This document shows positions 33,852 through 48,929 of a DNA stretch of 64,000 nucleotides, piece by piece. Origin of the DNA: Trichobilharzia regenti (taxonomy: Eukaryota > Platyhelminthes > Trematoda > Strigeidida > Schistosomatidae); the NCBI GenBank assembly GCA_944472135.2, contig CALYDD020000333.1:1-64000 (forward strand). Reading direction: 5' to 3'. The notes beneath the pieces were generated by a model, which was not told where the DNA came from, did not search any database, and saw only the letters and a program-made list of their open reading frames with translations. The position numbers and the translations under genes are program-made. Positions within the stretch are counted from its first letter, which is position 1. Every line of letters starts with the position of its first letter.

Positions 33852-34824
33852 TTGAATTTGTGTCATTTCACTATCCACTACTCATTCATTGATGCATTCA
33901 TTAGTATTCGTTTCTCACTTAGACTGTATCTTCAACCGACTTCATTAATCAACCATACAATGACATACTTGAGTGGTAGACAATCGGAGGCTATCGGTTG
34001 TAATAGTCGGATCACAAATTTCAACAAATTATTAGAGGAGAAATCTTCATCTCAGAATGATGAATTCAACAATCCAAAGTCAACGGCGATAGATGAATCA
34101 AACTGGGTTATCAATCTATCATCACATATATTAAGTCCTACGGAAATAAGTGTATTAGAGAGAGGAACTAAATTTCAGTGTATCAGTAGACAAGTTGAAA
34201 CCTCAGGATGTCATCCCTAAAATAGAAATAGCACTAAGTGGGATAGACAAAACAACGGCTGACGAAGTACGGGAACAATGTGCACTTACATTAAAACGAC
34301 AAAAATGTGGAAAGCCTAACCTAACAAAACAAGAGACAGAAGCCCTGAAACACCTTAGGAACAACAAGGATACAGTAATCACAAAGTCAGACAGAGCAAA
34401 TGCAACAGTGGTATCAGACAAATCAAACTATTGGGACAAGGTAAACACTCACATACAAACAGGACCATATGAGGAAATTAACAAATCAATAAACACAGTT
34501 ATGAATAAAGTTAGGAAATCCACAGCGGATGTTGTACGCCGAATGAAGCCGTTTCTATGGGAGACTAAGTGGTTGAATTTAATGCTCAAATCTAATAATC
34601 CTAGTAGGAGGTATAGTGTTGTTAAAGTTCATAAGTCGGGATACCCTATTAGGCCTATAGTTGATTTTAGAAATTCACCTACTTATGAATTATCTAAATA
34701 TTTAGCCATGGTATTAAATCCCATAAAAATCCACTCGAAATCTAGACTAACTAATTCTTATGAAGTCAAACACCGATTAGATAATGTAAAATTAGATAAT
34801 GAAGAGAGAATGGTTAGTTTTTGA
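33852..34824 (+). pseudogene. PLE-1 copy P4: N-terminal region and RT N-half
   Basis: The N-terminal frame to 34220 includes VINLSSHILSPTEISVLERG, the conserved Penelope opening. A frameshift at ggaactaaatttcag (about 34164-34178) moves to NFSVSVDKLKPQDVIPKIE. The frame 34195-34824 then gives the RT fingers: ALKHLRNNKDTVITKSDRAN, YSVVKVHKSGYPIRPIVDFR, TYELSKYLAMVLNPI. It stops (TGA, 34822-34824) exactly inside motif A. Shifting by one base restores DIVSL, so an extra T and an extra AA appear to have broken the catalytic-aspartate region. Confidence 0.85.
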
Positions 34825-35751
34825 CATTGTCAGTTTAAATATACACGTATACCAATAAATATGGCTATAGAGGCAGTCAGAAACGAACTCATTTCTGACT
34901 AAGAACTCGAACTTGAACGGACAAAAGTGCCACTTGAGGACATAATGCTGGGAGTGCAGCTATGCCTGACTTCCACAGTATTTAAATTCCAAGGGAAATT
35001 ACACAAAGAAACTGATGGAGTTGCTCTGGGATCACCAATATCCTCGGTTGTAGCAGATATATTCATGGATAGGTGGGAAAGCATAGCGATTGAAACGTTC
35101 ACCCCTACCCCAAAAGTATGGTCGAGGTATGTAGATGACACATTCACTGTACTCAGAACACAAGGTGTTGATAGACTTTTCGAACACATCAACTCGAAGG
35201 TAGAGGCAATTCAATTCACTATTGAATTGGGAAGTCAGGAAGGGGAGCTTCCAATGTTAGATTGCAACGTAAAAAGGAAAGAAGATGGGAAGTCAAAAAC
35301 TAGTGTTTACAGGAAACCCACACATCGAAACAGATATTTGGACTTCCGATCATCCCATCCTATGTCAGTAAAAACAGGATTAGTGAAATGTTTAAGTGAC
35401 AGAGTACAAAAACTAAGTAGCACCAAGGGAAATCTAAGACAGCAAGTGATACACATAAAAGAAGCCTTGGAACTTAATAATTACCCGGATAAATTAGTCA
35501 GGAAATATTTAAGGAAATGTCAAAATAAAATAAATAATGATAGTAGCGATAGTGATGATGAAAATAATATTAATAATAATAATATTAATGACGACACCGA
35601 CAATAAGGAATTTAAATCATCAGTAGTAATTGCATACAAGGAAGGGACCTCGGAAACCTTACGCGGAATTCTTAACAATGCTGGCAGGAATAAAAGTGGC
35701 TGGCATTCAAACCACCCACAATCTCAATTAGAAACAAGCTTTGTCGGTTAA
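34825..35751 (+). pseudogene. PLE-1 copy P4: RT palm half
   Basis: Between the motif-A stop and 34903 the frame reads YTRIPINMAIEAVRNELISD and then TAA. From there 274 codons are open from GTG 34927 to TAA 35751. Visible parts are DGVALGSPISSVVADIFMD (motif B region), RYVDDTFTVL (motif C, YVDD type), LPMLDCNVKRK, YRKPTHRNRYLDF, MSVKTGLVKCLSDR, and an acidic linker SDSDDEN with asparagines. Motif C and B are intact but motif A lies across the break, so no active RT can be made from this frame alone. Confidence 0.85.
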
Positions 35752-36149
35752 AGGATCAATCCTGTGGAGCCTTTAAAACAAAGCAATTTAGTTTATCTAA
35801 TACCCCCTGCTTGCAATGATTGTCAGGTCAAATGCATAGGTCAAACTAGTAGAACCAGGGCAGTCAGACTAGCCGAACATAAAATACCTAGCAAAATCAA
35901 AATTGGTTGACCCAAATAAGATAAGAAATGGAAAGAATAGTTCAGCTATAGCACTGACCACATGCAATTACACACAACCAAAAAATAGAATGGGACAGGA
36001 TGACAGGTTTAAAATCTAATGTCACAGGGTGGAGGAAGAGATTGATAAGAGAAGCTTTGTTTATCGAATCAACTGCAAATACATGTAATAGGAATGATTC
36101 AATACCTGTCCACCCAGATATCTGGAAAATTCTTCTACTCCTACGATAA
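35752..36149 (+). pseudogene. PLE-1 copy P4: GIY-YIG endonuclease and C-terminus
   Basis: Same frame as the palm after the TAA: LVYLIPPACNDCQVKCIGQT, SRTRAVRLAEHK, to a TGA at about 35910. Here the nuclease YIG position reads CIG. C-terminal pieces continue in two other frames (VDPNKIRNGKNSSAIALTTC, then GWRKRLIREALFIESTANTC and VHPDIWKILL) to a stop near 36149. The order matches Penelope elements, in which the nuclease sits C-terminal to the RT. Confidence 0.8.
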
Positions 36150-36697
36150 ATAGGAGAAAACAAAGAAAACTATCCAACTGAAGTTTCGAAGTCGTGTGAT
36201 CACAATTGATATGATTATGAATAATAAATTCTGTTCGAAACGTCATCCAGTAAATAATACTGTTTCTTCGCTGTGTGATACAACTAATAAACAAACCAAT
36301 ATGGAATTACTTACTACCACAGTGCCCAAGTATTACACATATATTAAGGAGAAAGTGATAAACAGTGAGACATCAAGACTGCTAGACAGGGAGTCTGTTG
36401 AGAGGGAGAGAGAGGTAGAGACGATTGAAGAAAGTACACTCACTGAAACCCGAATTCATGTCATCTGAATACATTTCATCGCATATCCATGATTGACAGG
36501 TCAAACATTTTCATTGAATCAAACACGATATACTGAATATGTTTGAATTCCTTGAAAATTCATGGATTGATATCGGTTTTATTTTCTTCACCTTCCCAGT
36601 GGAACATGAGGCCTCAAGCTGGTGGCATGAAGTTTCTTTTAATTATTGCTCCCTTGGGTTCCTAGAGGAACATAGGTCTTCAAATGCACGTCTCCAT
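36150..36697 (+). repeat. PLE-1 3' flank, truncated SINE tail and RTE 3' end
   Basis: PLE downstream sequence with a 90-codon frame (36196-36468, starting MITIDMIMNNKF) conserved in every copy. It then joins the SINE tail at about 36590-36625 and cuts to an RTE 3' end (gggttcctagaggaacatag, 36656-36675). Right edge of the palindrome II left arm. Confidence 0.7.
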
Positions 36698-37315
36698 TTG
36701 CTTCTGTCTTCTACTGTACATTTCCCCTGCATCCATATTAGTCCATTTTCTTTCAACTCCTCTTCACAAGATCTCCATTATTTCAACCCACACGCCGCCG
36801 CACTTTCAGGTTCCACTCGAATGCGTCACGCGCGATGTCACCCAGCGTTCACCTCAGCGAGTGTCTGATCCAACTCAACAATCTCTTGCATATTTGTTGG
36901 GCGATATGTTCTTCGATTGTTTGTTCCCATAGTTTCTTGTTGGTGATTGTTTCCGGCCCGGCCATCGGAACTTCAGTATAGATCCAGCGAAGACAGTTGT
37001 TGATAAAGGTCTGGTCTTCAACAGGCTGTTGGACATATTCTTTATGACCCAGCCGCCAAGTTTCTGATCCGTATAGAAGAACTGACTGACTTGACGTTTG
37101 TATTGAACGACCGAATTCCGACCGAATTTTGTTGTTGATGCTGAGTTGAGTGACGAAGATTTCCTTCCAGATTGGTTTCAGGTTGATGAATGTGTTTCTC
37201 GCCTTCCCGATTCTCGCTCAATTTGACATCCTCGTCCGTTCCGGCTCCCTGTAGTTGAGACAATGCTCCCTAGATAAGTGAATGAAGTAACCTCTTTCAA
37301 ATCCCTCCCGTTGAT
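36640..37315 (-). pseudogene. Block B, copy 4: 3' part only
   Basis: Minus-strand B sequence from the 3' end to the region encoding the equivalent of SSTGSRNGRG, cut at tgattgtgtctctgac where block A begins. Its first 230 bp differ noticeably from other B copies (for example acgccgccgcactttcagg), so it is an older or separate lineage of B. Confidence 0.75.
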
Positions 37316-40300
37316 TGTGTCTCTGACCTTCCGAGCTGACAAGAATCAAAGCAGTAGACAGACTAGTCCACACCAGTGAGAACAATCCAATTGGTTATGT
37401 GAAACTACATGATATACAAGCATTGTGGAACTGGGAGAGTTAGCCCGACAAATATCCAGTTCCATTGGTCACATAAGGTGAGGAGGGTAACTGGATCGTC
37501 TGACCGTGTTGTAATAAATATTTAGGCTGGGCTCAATTCAATGCAACTGAATTTGTCCAAACTAGTCTAATCTGGTCTACACCTTGTCTAAATGCTGGCT
37601 ATCATTGTCTAAGTAGTTTATTGGGTAACGCTGTGGCATTTGAAACTGTTGGTGCTGGGTTCGAGTCCCAGTGGAAATACCACCACTCACTGGGAAATGC
37701 AATCACGTTCCAATCAAGATTCGAGGGTGGGATGAAGCGCGGATCCTGCATTCCACTGACAGCTACCATCCACCTGTTCCAGCTGATTTCAACCGGTTTC
37801 CACCGTCTACGTATCTTCCGTCACTGGATGACATTGTGTGTGTGTGTGTGTTATTTCCTGCTGGGAGAACTCTCTTATCCGTCAACACTGGCTGTTGTCA
37901 CTATTGAGGAATGTAAGGTAGAGAGTATCGTGTGAAGCTATTATTGTGAATTCCCAGTTCACCAATTGAATTACTTCAAAGTGTTGAGTCTCTGTTGACA
38001 TGCTGGACCGTATCACAGAAGACCTTTCCACGACATCCTTAGGTCAATATGACTATAGTTTTGGTTGATAGTGGCTAACGATTCAATCCATCACGCGTGT
38101 CGTATTTCATTTAGAACTCGTCTCCTAAATGTCACTGCACCTCCAGTCAGTGATGGTGTTCCACTGAGAGTCGAAGCCAACAGCCATCGTTGGAAACACA
38201 GAATGAACATTTCCGCCCAATAAAATCAATCCATTCATCCATTCATTCATTCATCAATCAATCAAACAAACAATCAATCAATAATCAGTCAATCAATCAA
38301 TCGGAATTTAAGAATGATAATTTCAAGGAATGACAAGTACACTTAGGGTTTGTATGAATGACCACCTTCCATAATGAACGAGGCTAAATAACGTAATAGC
38401 CAGTCAGTTCTCACGAAACTGATTCATTTTGTCATGATCATGAAATGTGGTGGGCACAAATCTGGAGCGACATCAAATGACAATTTATTCACTTTTCAAC
38501 ATTGTGGTAAAACTGAGATTTTATAGAAGCAGACTAGCATTGCACTTCAACCGCTTACTCTGCATCTGATTCTAGTGGAAGCATTCTCACCTGTACACTA
38601 ACTGACTGAGTTTGAGATTTCCTGACTGACCGTCGTCCTAACTGCCTATCTTCGTTCCTTCTTTCCTTCCTTCCTTCCTTCCATCCATCCTTCCCCCTCA
38701 AGTACCACCATACCAATCGATGACGAGGAGACACGCGGATTCATTCCATTCGTGAGTGAAGACGGTGTAACCAATGTCTGCCTGTCTGCCTGCCTGGCTG
38801 TCTGTCTGTCCGTGTGTCTCTGTGTGTCTGTATATGTGTGGGTGAAACTGCATACCTGGGTGAAAACATCTGTGTCTGTGAGATCGTGCGTGTTTGTTTG
38901 TGTGTGTGTGTGTGTGGTTTGTGAGCTGTGTATTCACTGAGACTAATCGCCGATTGTTCTTGGTGAAGGAATGATGACTGTGAAGCGATGAATGCAGTGT
39001 CGCTCATTTCATCCATATAAGTAGTATGAGTGTGATCTGCACATTTCCAGACTATTGTCAGACTATCAAAAATGTATTGTAGTTAATGGGACGAGTGACA
39101 TGATTTTGAGACGATGTGGTGTTGAGAATGTTGGATTTGACATTGAAACTGTATTTCGTGATAATTTTGCAAAATGGATATTTGTGGCATGGTAGACGAT
39201 TTTATTACAGGTCATCAGGTGTTTGGCCTGATCAATGGTCTCAGTCAGGGATATTCGAAACATCTTTGTAAGCCGTCATGCAACATTGTTCGCATGGCGG
39301 TTAGATACTCAATAAAGTAGTAGTAGTAGTTGTTGTTGTTTTCGGGTGACTATTGTTCTCCAGTCCACATTCTGTCTGTCAACGCTCACACACATACCCA
39401 CACACAACACAACTAAACAATTTACCATTTACACGGACACATATCTATTCAGCCTCGTCTGGTCCACTTCTTCGATATTCAAGTGTGTGTCCGTGTGCAT
39501 GTGTCAGTCTACCTGAGAGAGAATCACACATCAACTGACCACGTGGAGTGCCCACATTCGCTCTGTAAACCCCACACAACACAACCTCATATACATATAC
39601 ATGAATCAGCGAGGCTATGAATTACACGTCGTGTGGAATCCCAGTGAGATTTCACATTTTGCTCGTTGGTCTCAGAGTGACATGGAGGAGACTATGTCGA
39701 AAATAAATAAATGACAGCTTGTGGACAATCATGAAGCAAGTGGAAAACAATGACAGAGGACAGAGTAAAATGGAGATGTGCTGGCTGGTGAAGCCGTAAG
39801 CTCTCCTCGGAATTCAAGAGATGAGTAGAAATAAGAATAGTCGTAGACTAACCTAGAGAGTCTAGTCTTCAAAAAGAATTCGGAAGCCAATTGAAAGGAG
39901 GGAAACGTCTACGTGGAAATAAAACCTGTCTGTAAAGACGAATGAGGTAGACGATGAGGGAGGGTAGGAAAGCGAAATCCTTATTCCACTCGGAACTAAA
40001 GCTCTAGGCTACAATTAAATCCAAAGTTTACGACTTCCCACCACCATCTGCTTTCTCAGAGTTGTTTGGTTTGACTCTGGAGCATTTATCATTACTTTTC
40101 CAGACACCATTTTCACTGCTTACTTCAAGGTGAAGACAAGTCGAAGAATAGTGTCCTCACCTTCATTTCACAAACTTCCACCAGATAACCACCTCCAGAA
40201 TTCAATCCACAAGATAATACATCAAGAGTTAATTCAGTTAGAGAACTACTGAACTTCACTATTCCCAGTGATCATTTCGATTCGTTGATCCAGCCTTGAA

Positions 40301-40405
40301 ATCAATCAAATCACTGAATTCCTATAAGACTGTTTCCCTTTTTTAATTTCATGATGTCAATACTAGTCCTTTTTCGCCATAACATAATGAAAACTTTTCA
40401 TTTCA
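37316..40405 (+). repeat. Block A, copy 2
   Basis: Full A unit, offset 37282 from copy 1 at the left. The tRNA-like segment lies at 37606-37679 and H at 39094-39337. It ends at ttttcatttcat (40405), 120 bp short of copy 1's right limit, where RTE 3'-end sequence begins. Spacer of palindrome II together with block B copy 4. Confidence 0.85.
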
Positions 40406-40952
40406 TAGAGACGTGCAGTTGAAGAACTATGTTCCTCTAAGAACCCAAGGGAGCAATAATTAAAAGAAACTTCATGCCACCAGCTTAAGGCCTGATGAAC
40501 CACTGGGAAGGTGAAGAATATAAAACCGATATCAATCCATGAATTTTCAAGGAATTCAAACATATTCAGTATATCGTATTTGATTCAATGAAAATAATCG
40601 ACCTGTCAATCATGGATATGCGATGAAATGTATTCAGATGACATGAATTCGGGTTTCAGTGAGTGTACTTTCTTCAATCGTCTCTACATCTCTCTCCCTC
40701 TCAACAGACTTCCTGTCTAGCAGTCTTGATGTCTCACTGTTTATCACTTTCTCCTTAATATATGTGTAATACTTGGGCACTGTGGTAGTAAGTAATTCCA
40801 TATTGGTTTGTTTATTAGTTGTATCACACAGCGAAGAAACAGTATTATTTACTGGATGACGTTTCGAACAGAATTTATTATTCATAATCATATCAATTGT
40901 GATCACACGACTTCGAAACTTCAGTTGGATAGTTTTCTCTGTATTCTCCTAT
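40406..40952 (-). repeat. RTE 3' end, truncated SINE tail and PLE-1 3' flank
   Basis: RTE hairpin atgttcctctaagaac at 40429-40444, SINE tail to about 40512, then PLE-1 downstream sequence inverted, with the conserved 90-codon frame at 40906-40634. Mirror of 36150-36697. Confidence 0.7.
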
Positions 40953-43250
40953 TTATCGTAGGAGTAGAAGAATTTTCCAGATATCTGGGTGGACAGGTAT
41001 TGAATCATTCCTATTACATGTATTTGCAGTTGATTCGATAAACAAAGCTTCTCTTATCAATCTCTTCCTCCACCCTGTGACATTAGATTTTAAACCTGTC
41101 ATCCTGTCCCATTCTATTTTTTGGTTGTGTGTAATTGCATGTGGTCAGTGCTATAGCTGAACTATTCTTTACATTTCTTATCTTATTTGGGTCAACCAAT
41201 TTTGATTTTGCTAGGTATTTTATGTTCGGCTAGTCTGACTGCCCTGGTTCTACTAGTTTGACCTATGCATTTGACCTGACAATCATTGCAAGCAGGGGGT
41301 ATTAGATAAACTAAATTGCTTTGTTTTAAAGACTCCACAGGATTGATCCTTTAACCGACAAAGCTTGTTTCTAATTGAGATTGTGGGTGGTTTGAATGCC
41401 AGCCACTTTTATTCCTGCCAGCATTGTTAAGAATTCCGCGTAAGGTTTCCGAGGTCCCTTCCTTGTATGCAATTACTACTGATGATTTAAATTCCTTATT
41501 GTCAGTGTCGTCAATGATATTATTATTATTAATATTATTTTCATCATCACTATCGCTACTATGATTATTTATTTTATTTTGACATTTCCTTAAATATTTC
41601 CTGACTAATTTATCCGGGTAATTATGAAGTTCCAAGGCTTCTTTTATGTGTATCACTTGCTGTCTTAGATTTCCCTTGGTGCTACTTAGTTTTTGTACTC
41701 TGTCACTTAAACATTTCACTAATCCTGTTTTTACTGACATAGGATGGGATGATCGGAAGTCCAAATATCTGTTTCGATGTGTGGGTTTCCTGTAAACACT
41801 AGTTTTTGACTTCCCATCTTCTTTCCTTTTTACGTTGCAATCTAACATTGGAAGCTCCCCTTCCTGACTTCCCAATTCAATAGTGAATTGAATTGCCTCT
41901 ACCTTCGAGTTGATGTGTTCGAAAAGTCTATCAACACCTTGTGTTCTGAGTACAGTGAATGTGTCATCTACATACCTCGACCATACTTTTGGGGTAGGGG
42001 TGAACGTTTCAATCGCTATGCTTTCCCACCTATCCATGAATATATCTGCTACAACCGAGGATATTGGTGATCCCAGAGCAACTCCATCAGTTTCTTTGTG
42101 TAATTTCCCTTGGAATTTAAATACTGTGGAAGTCAGGCATAGCTGCACTCCCAGCATTATGTCCTCAAGTGGCACTTTTGTCCGTTCAAGTTCGAGTTCT
42201 TAGTCAGAAATGAGTTCGTTTCTGACTGCCTCTATAGCCATATTTATTGGTATACGTGTATATTTAAACTGACAATGTCAAAAACTAACCATTCTCTCTT
42301 CATTATCTAATTTTACATTATCTAATCGGTGTTTGACTTCATAAGAATTAGTTAGTCTAGATTTCGAGTGGATTTTTATGGGATTTAATACCATGGCTAA
42401 ATATTTAGATAATTCATAAGTAGGTGAATTTCTAAAATCAACTATAGGCCTAATAGGGTATCCCGACTTATGAACTTTAACAACACTATACCTCCTACTA
42501 GGATTATTAGATTTGAGCATTAAATTCAACCACTTAGACTCCCATAGAAACGGCTTCATTCGGCGTACAACATCCGCTGTGGATTTCCTAACTTTATTCA
42601 TAACTGTGTTTATTGATTTGTTAATTTCCTCATATGGTCCTGTTTGTATGTGAGTGTTTACCTTGTCCCAATAGTTTGATTTGTCTGATACCACTGTTGC
42701 ATTTGCTCTGTCTGACTTTGTGATTACTGTATCCTTGTTGTTCCTAAGGTGTTTCAGGGCTTCTGTCTCTTGTTTTGTTAGGTTAGGCTTTCCACATTTT
42801 TGTCGTTTTAATGTAAGTGCACATTGTTCCCGTACTTCGTCAGCCGTTGTTTTGTCTATCCCACTTAGTGCTATTTCTATTTTAGGGATGACATCCTGAG
42901 GTTTCAACTTGTCTACTGATACACTGAAATTTAGTTCCTCTCTCTAATACACTTATTTCCGTAGGACTTAATATATGTGATGATAGATTGATAACCCACT
43001 TTGATTCATCTATCGCCGTTGACTTTGGATTGTTGAATTCATCATTCTGAGATGAAGATTTCTCCTCTAATAATTTGTTGAAATTTGTGATCCGACTATT
43101 ACAACCGATAGCCTCCGATTGTCTACCACTCAAGTATGTCATTGTATGGTTGATTAATGAAGTCGGTTGAAGATACAGTCTAAGTGAGAAACGAATACTA
43201 ATGAATGCATCAATGAATGAGTAGTGGATAGTGAAATGACACAAATTCAA
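40953..43250 (-). pseudogene. PLE-1 copy P5
   Basis: Complete but broken like the others: N-terminal frame 43250-42882, RT fingers 42907-42278, palm 42175-41351, GIY-YIG to about 41190. Copy-specific changes are few: LELHNY for LELNNY, NNHSSD for NNDSSD, and IIDD in the linker, the last shared with P2. Palindromic partner of P4 (coordinates sum to 77102) and of P6 (sum 97392). Confidence 0.85.
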
Positions 43251-45299
43251 TTCGTTTCGATATTGGAAATAATCTGCAGATTTTATTTGGGAAACGTTTG
43301 TATAGCTTGGGAGTTCCGAAGTGTATTTCTAGCCAGAAAGAAAGAATCTCATCCCCCTCATTCATATCACGATTGATAATTTTCAAGGTCTTATTTGTAG
43401 TTAGGGAGACAATACTGACACGAATGAATACGTGATTGTACATCACTCGACGACGAATACCATCTGGGAGACATGAACTATTTTGAATATACACCACTGT
43501 GATTTCGTAGAGTGGGATTTGTCAACTAGACCGAGAAGAGAGTGAGGTTGTTTCTGTTTTGTTTGTTTTCGGAAAGTGACGATGAATGGTCATCCAAATG
43601 TAATCTTCCTCCTCCTCCTCCTCCTCCACCTCCTCTTTCTTGTTGGTAAGGAAGGATGAGCAACATGGAACTCTCAGTGCGAACAACTAAGAACCTGTTG
43701 TTCAACTAATATGATGAATGGACGGTAGATCAAGTGAGTGAGTAGGCGTTGAGAAACAAATTGAGATATAACCAGGAAGGGTGGAATACGACTGAGTGGA
43801 GGAGAGTGGAATTGGGGACTGAGTGTGAGATGGGGAACAGTGAGGAGGCTTCGAGATCAAGTGGGTAGTCGAAGGATGAGTTGACACTGATGGCCGAGTG
43901 AAATGAGACTGTGGAATGAAGCCAGATGTTCCAAAACAATGTAACGAATGCTCGAAATACCCACGTCAATAATACAAATCATGAAATACATGTGGGGACC
44001 GAATGATTTCCGGGAGTATCGAATATACGAAACGTCTATTTACATAATAGACACATCAACTCAACAACATCCAGATGGATATATACGAACCTGATTACTC
44101 GAAACTCATTGTATGCAACAGCGAACATCACACGTGAAGTAATCCAACTACTCTGGTTCGCTGTCTCTGCACTGATGTCCATGTCTTCCTGATAGCTGCT
44201 ATCTAACCGACCAACATATTTGATTGTTTTATCGTGGCCAATCGACTGAATGACTGATTGTGATGACGTGTAGTTTACGGCGTCGTTGTTGTAAATACAT
44301 CGAGTCGGGTTGAGTTATTGAATGTCATTATTTGATTGTGGTGAACTTTACGTGCGCAGTAGTCGATGAATGTGTGATTCACACACACACACACACACAG
44401 TACATGGAAATGGACTAAACGTAGGTTAGGAAATCAAAACAAGTGATTCAGTGAAGAGACTCTTTTCAACGAACTTATCACCAAGCTGTACAATCGTATA
44501 TAAATGGTTTTAAGAAGTTATATCCGTTGAAGGAATTGAATCATAGGTGTGAATGCATAAAATAATAATAATAATAATGATAAATTGAAATGCAATTAAA
44601 ACTAAAGTGTTTGTGATCATAATCTTAGTTAAATGTTAAGTGGCGAAACAATGAATGTCATACAAAGAATAATTCATAGGATGGATAGAACTTGAAAGAG
44701 GGTGTGCAATTACAGGATTAGTAAGTAGGTTGGCGCATAGGTGGATGGGGAGTGACAGACGGAATGCACACATATAAGCAATATCCATCAAACAACAACA
44801 ACAACAACAACTTTATTCACCATATATATATATATAACCGCTACGCGAAGATGTGCGAGGCGGCTTGCAAAAATGTGGCTAAACACATGTTTTGTAATGC
44901 AGGTCAGCATACCTTATGAACTGTAATAAAATCGTCTACCATACCACAAATATCCACATTGTAAAATTATAACAAATCTCAATTCCAATGTCGAAATTGA
45001 CATTTTCATCAACACAGTCACTCAAAATGCTGGGATGGCGATTCGAGACACACAGTTCACTCAGAATTCACACCACCCTCCTGATTTGACTGGTGAAATC
45101 CAGTCAGTTTGTCTCCCACTGATTATTTCTAGTAAATGAGAAGGCTTTATAGAATATTTTCGCCAGCTTCTAAATTGTGCATAGAACAGTGTGACATGGA
45201 AATATTCTGCTGATTTCCTCTTCAATTCTCTTCACCTCTTCTCCACTCCACTCCACTTCAATTCACTTCACTCCACTCTAATCTACTCTAGTTTACTCT
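43251..45299 (-). repeat. Block C plus PLE-1 upstream region, copy 3
   Basis: Mirror of 31801-33851, with H at 44790-45030 and shortened ATA, CA and AT runs relative to copy 1. Confidence 0.8.
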
Positions 45300-47110
<1,811 letters not shown>

Positions 47111-47679
47111 CCATTGACAGTAAATAACCTGAATAGTGGAAATTATTGAAAGAATATTCTTCTTTCGGATTGACTCTTGATTCATGCGATATGGGAATAT
47201 TTCACACGAATAAATCTTATTCCTCAACTTACTCCAAATCTTTGTCCAGCTTTCAAAATCGATACAGTCTCTTCAAAAGGTTCTCTTGTTTGTTTATTCT
47301 TTCTAGATACACTTACAACAACTGAAAAATGAGTGAACAAAACAGAATAATATAACATACATTTATTCCCCTTAATGAATTTGAACAAAGCAAGAACTAC
47401 AGTTGTAGCAGAATAAAATGGTACCATCTTTTATCTCGTTGCCCTCCCACCAGCTGCTTACAGGGTAAAGACATTATTAAATGTATCTACAAAAACAATT
47501 TTAACATACTTGCACAGAGTTCATTTTAAACAAAAATCAATCGATCAGTATACGCATACGCTAAATATATATATATATATATTTGTGATATTAAACACTA
47601 CTCCGAACAATAATAATCATACACAATGGAAACTTTTAGCATTTCGCTTTCGGAAGAAAGAGAGATGAAAAATATCCGG

Positions 47680-48416
47680 TTACCAGGACAAAGAAAGACT
47701 GGTAACCGCTTCTTTCTGGACGCATAAATCAGGTTTCAGGCGCTGGATGGAAATGGCTTCAGCAAACTTAAGAAGAATTGAGCTCTTTTGCCTATTGATC
47801 ATTTTGAACGACTTTTCGACGTCCACCTCATGCATTACCCGTGTCGAGGAGATGCGTGGCGATGGCACTGTTTAAAGCATTTATTCCCTTTAGACATAGG
47901 CTTTTTGGTACATGTTCAGAAAGTTGGAGATATGCCCTTCTTTGTGTTCTTCCAATGTAACTGCACTCACAGATACATGTAAATTTGTATACACAGTTGG
48001 AGGTAACATGAGAAGGATATCTATCGATTTTTGATTGCACCAAAGAGCAAGTTGTTCGATAGACAGGAACGCAGGATAGGCTATGACTAGTGATGTACTC
48101 AGCCTTCTTTTGATCATCGCTGCAATGTTTTCACCTTTATAATCAAGCTGAATGTAGACTGGCTTTTCTCCCACTGTGATTTGTTTTACATTTGTGACTT
48201 CAGATCTTCCATACTTGTTGATGAACCTTTGAGGGTACCCACTGTTCTTCAATATCTTTTCAAGGAACTCAAATTTCTCCTCTAGTTTCTCTATAGAGCA
48301 TAATCTCACTTGGCTCTATAGTACAGAGTCTTGACTAGACCGCGTTTAAAGCTATTGGGACAAAAGCTATTAAAATGCAAATATTGTCCTTTCCATGTAG
48401 GCTTTCGATAAAATGA
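47680..48416 (-). pseudogene. PLE-2 copy 2
   Basis: FYRKPTWKGQ start near 48413, frame KLEEKFEFLEKILKNSGYPQ (48309 leftward), GIY-YIG core CVYKFTCICECSYIGRTQRR in another frame (48043-47828), end SILLKFAEAISIQRL at 47680. It has 8 bp (gcgttcct) at about 48068-48075 that copy 1 lacks, which puts linker and nuclease in different frames here. Confidence 0.8.
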
Positions 48417-48455
48417 CCTTTGAATAATATTAAGTGGTTAGGATGACAGATTTAG

Positions 48456-48701
48456 GAATCTTTAGCGACGGTGACACAGAGGCAGGATGCTAGCCAATCA
48501 CGCCAACCACGTGGTCTGGGATCCGATCATCGGGCACAGACGCACTCCTTTACCTCGCCAAGCCAGTCATAAGACTGGTAAAGAGGAGAGGCCAAGCTGG
48601 GCATGAGGCTGGTAATCGCATCTCGTAAAAATAAATACCACTGCTACTGAAATTTCGAAGCTCTAACTTGAAGCCCCCTATGTTCCATTGGGAACGCAAA
48701 G
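48456..48701 (+). mobile_element. tRNA-derived SINE, diverged copy (mirrored block D)
   Basis: Plus-strand equivalent of 14860-15105, with hairpin gttccattgggaac at 48682-48695. One visible difference is ggcaggatgc for ggcagaatgc in the head. Confidence 0.65.
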
Positions 48702-48929
48702 CGAAAAATGTAAAAATAGAAAAACATAATTCCTGAGTTGTATTCAGTGATAAACCTGAATACAATAAACATTCATATTCATGCCATTCTCATTAATGTA
48801 CCATTAATGTATAGAGGCTCTTTCAATGATTGCCTTAATATTACCAGGGTTATTAATTTGGAGGTGTTTATTTGCTGGCGGTAGTCAATAAAATTCAGAG
48901 CAGGCGCTTCATCTACTTTAAAACTTCAT

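Noticed and set aside
36180..36260. Possible hammerhead ribozyme (cgaaacgtcatccag in the PLE-1 3' flank)
   Set aside because: The GAAAC-GTC half is present, but no CTGATGA core with a closing stem is found upstream, so no ribozyme fold is supported. A covariance-model scan would settle it.
36196..36468. 90-codon frame downstream of PLE-1, conserved in all P copies
   Set aside because: Conserved as DNA because the copies are duplicates; no motif, and it lies after the PLE C-terminus. Noted as 3' flank only.
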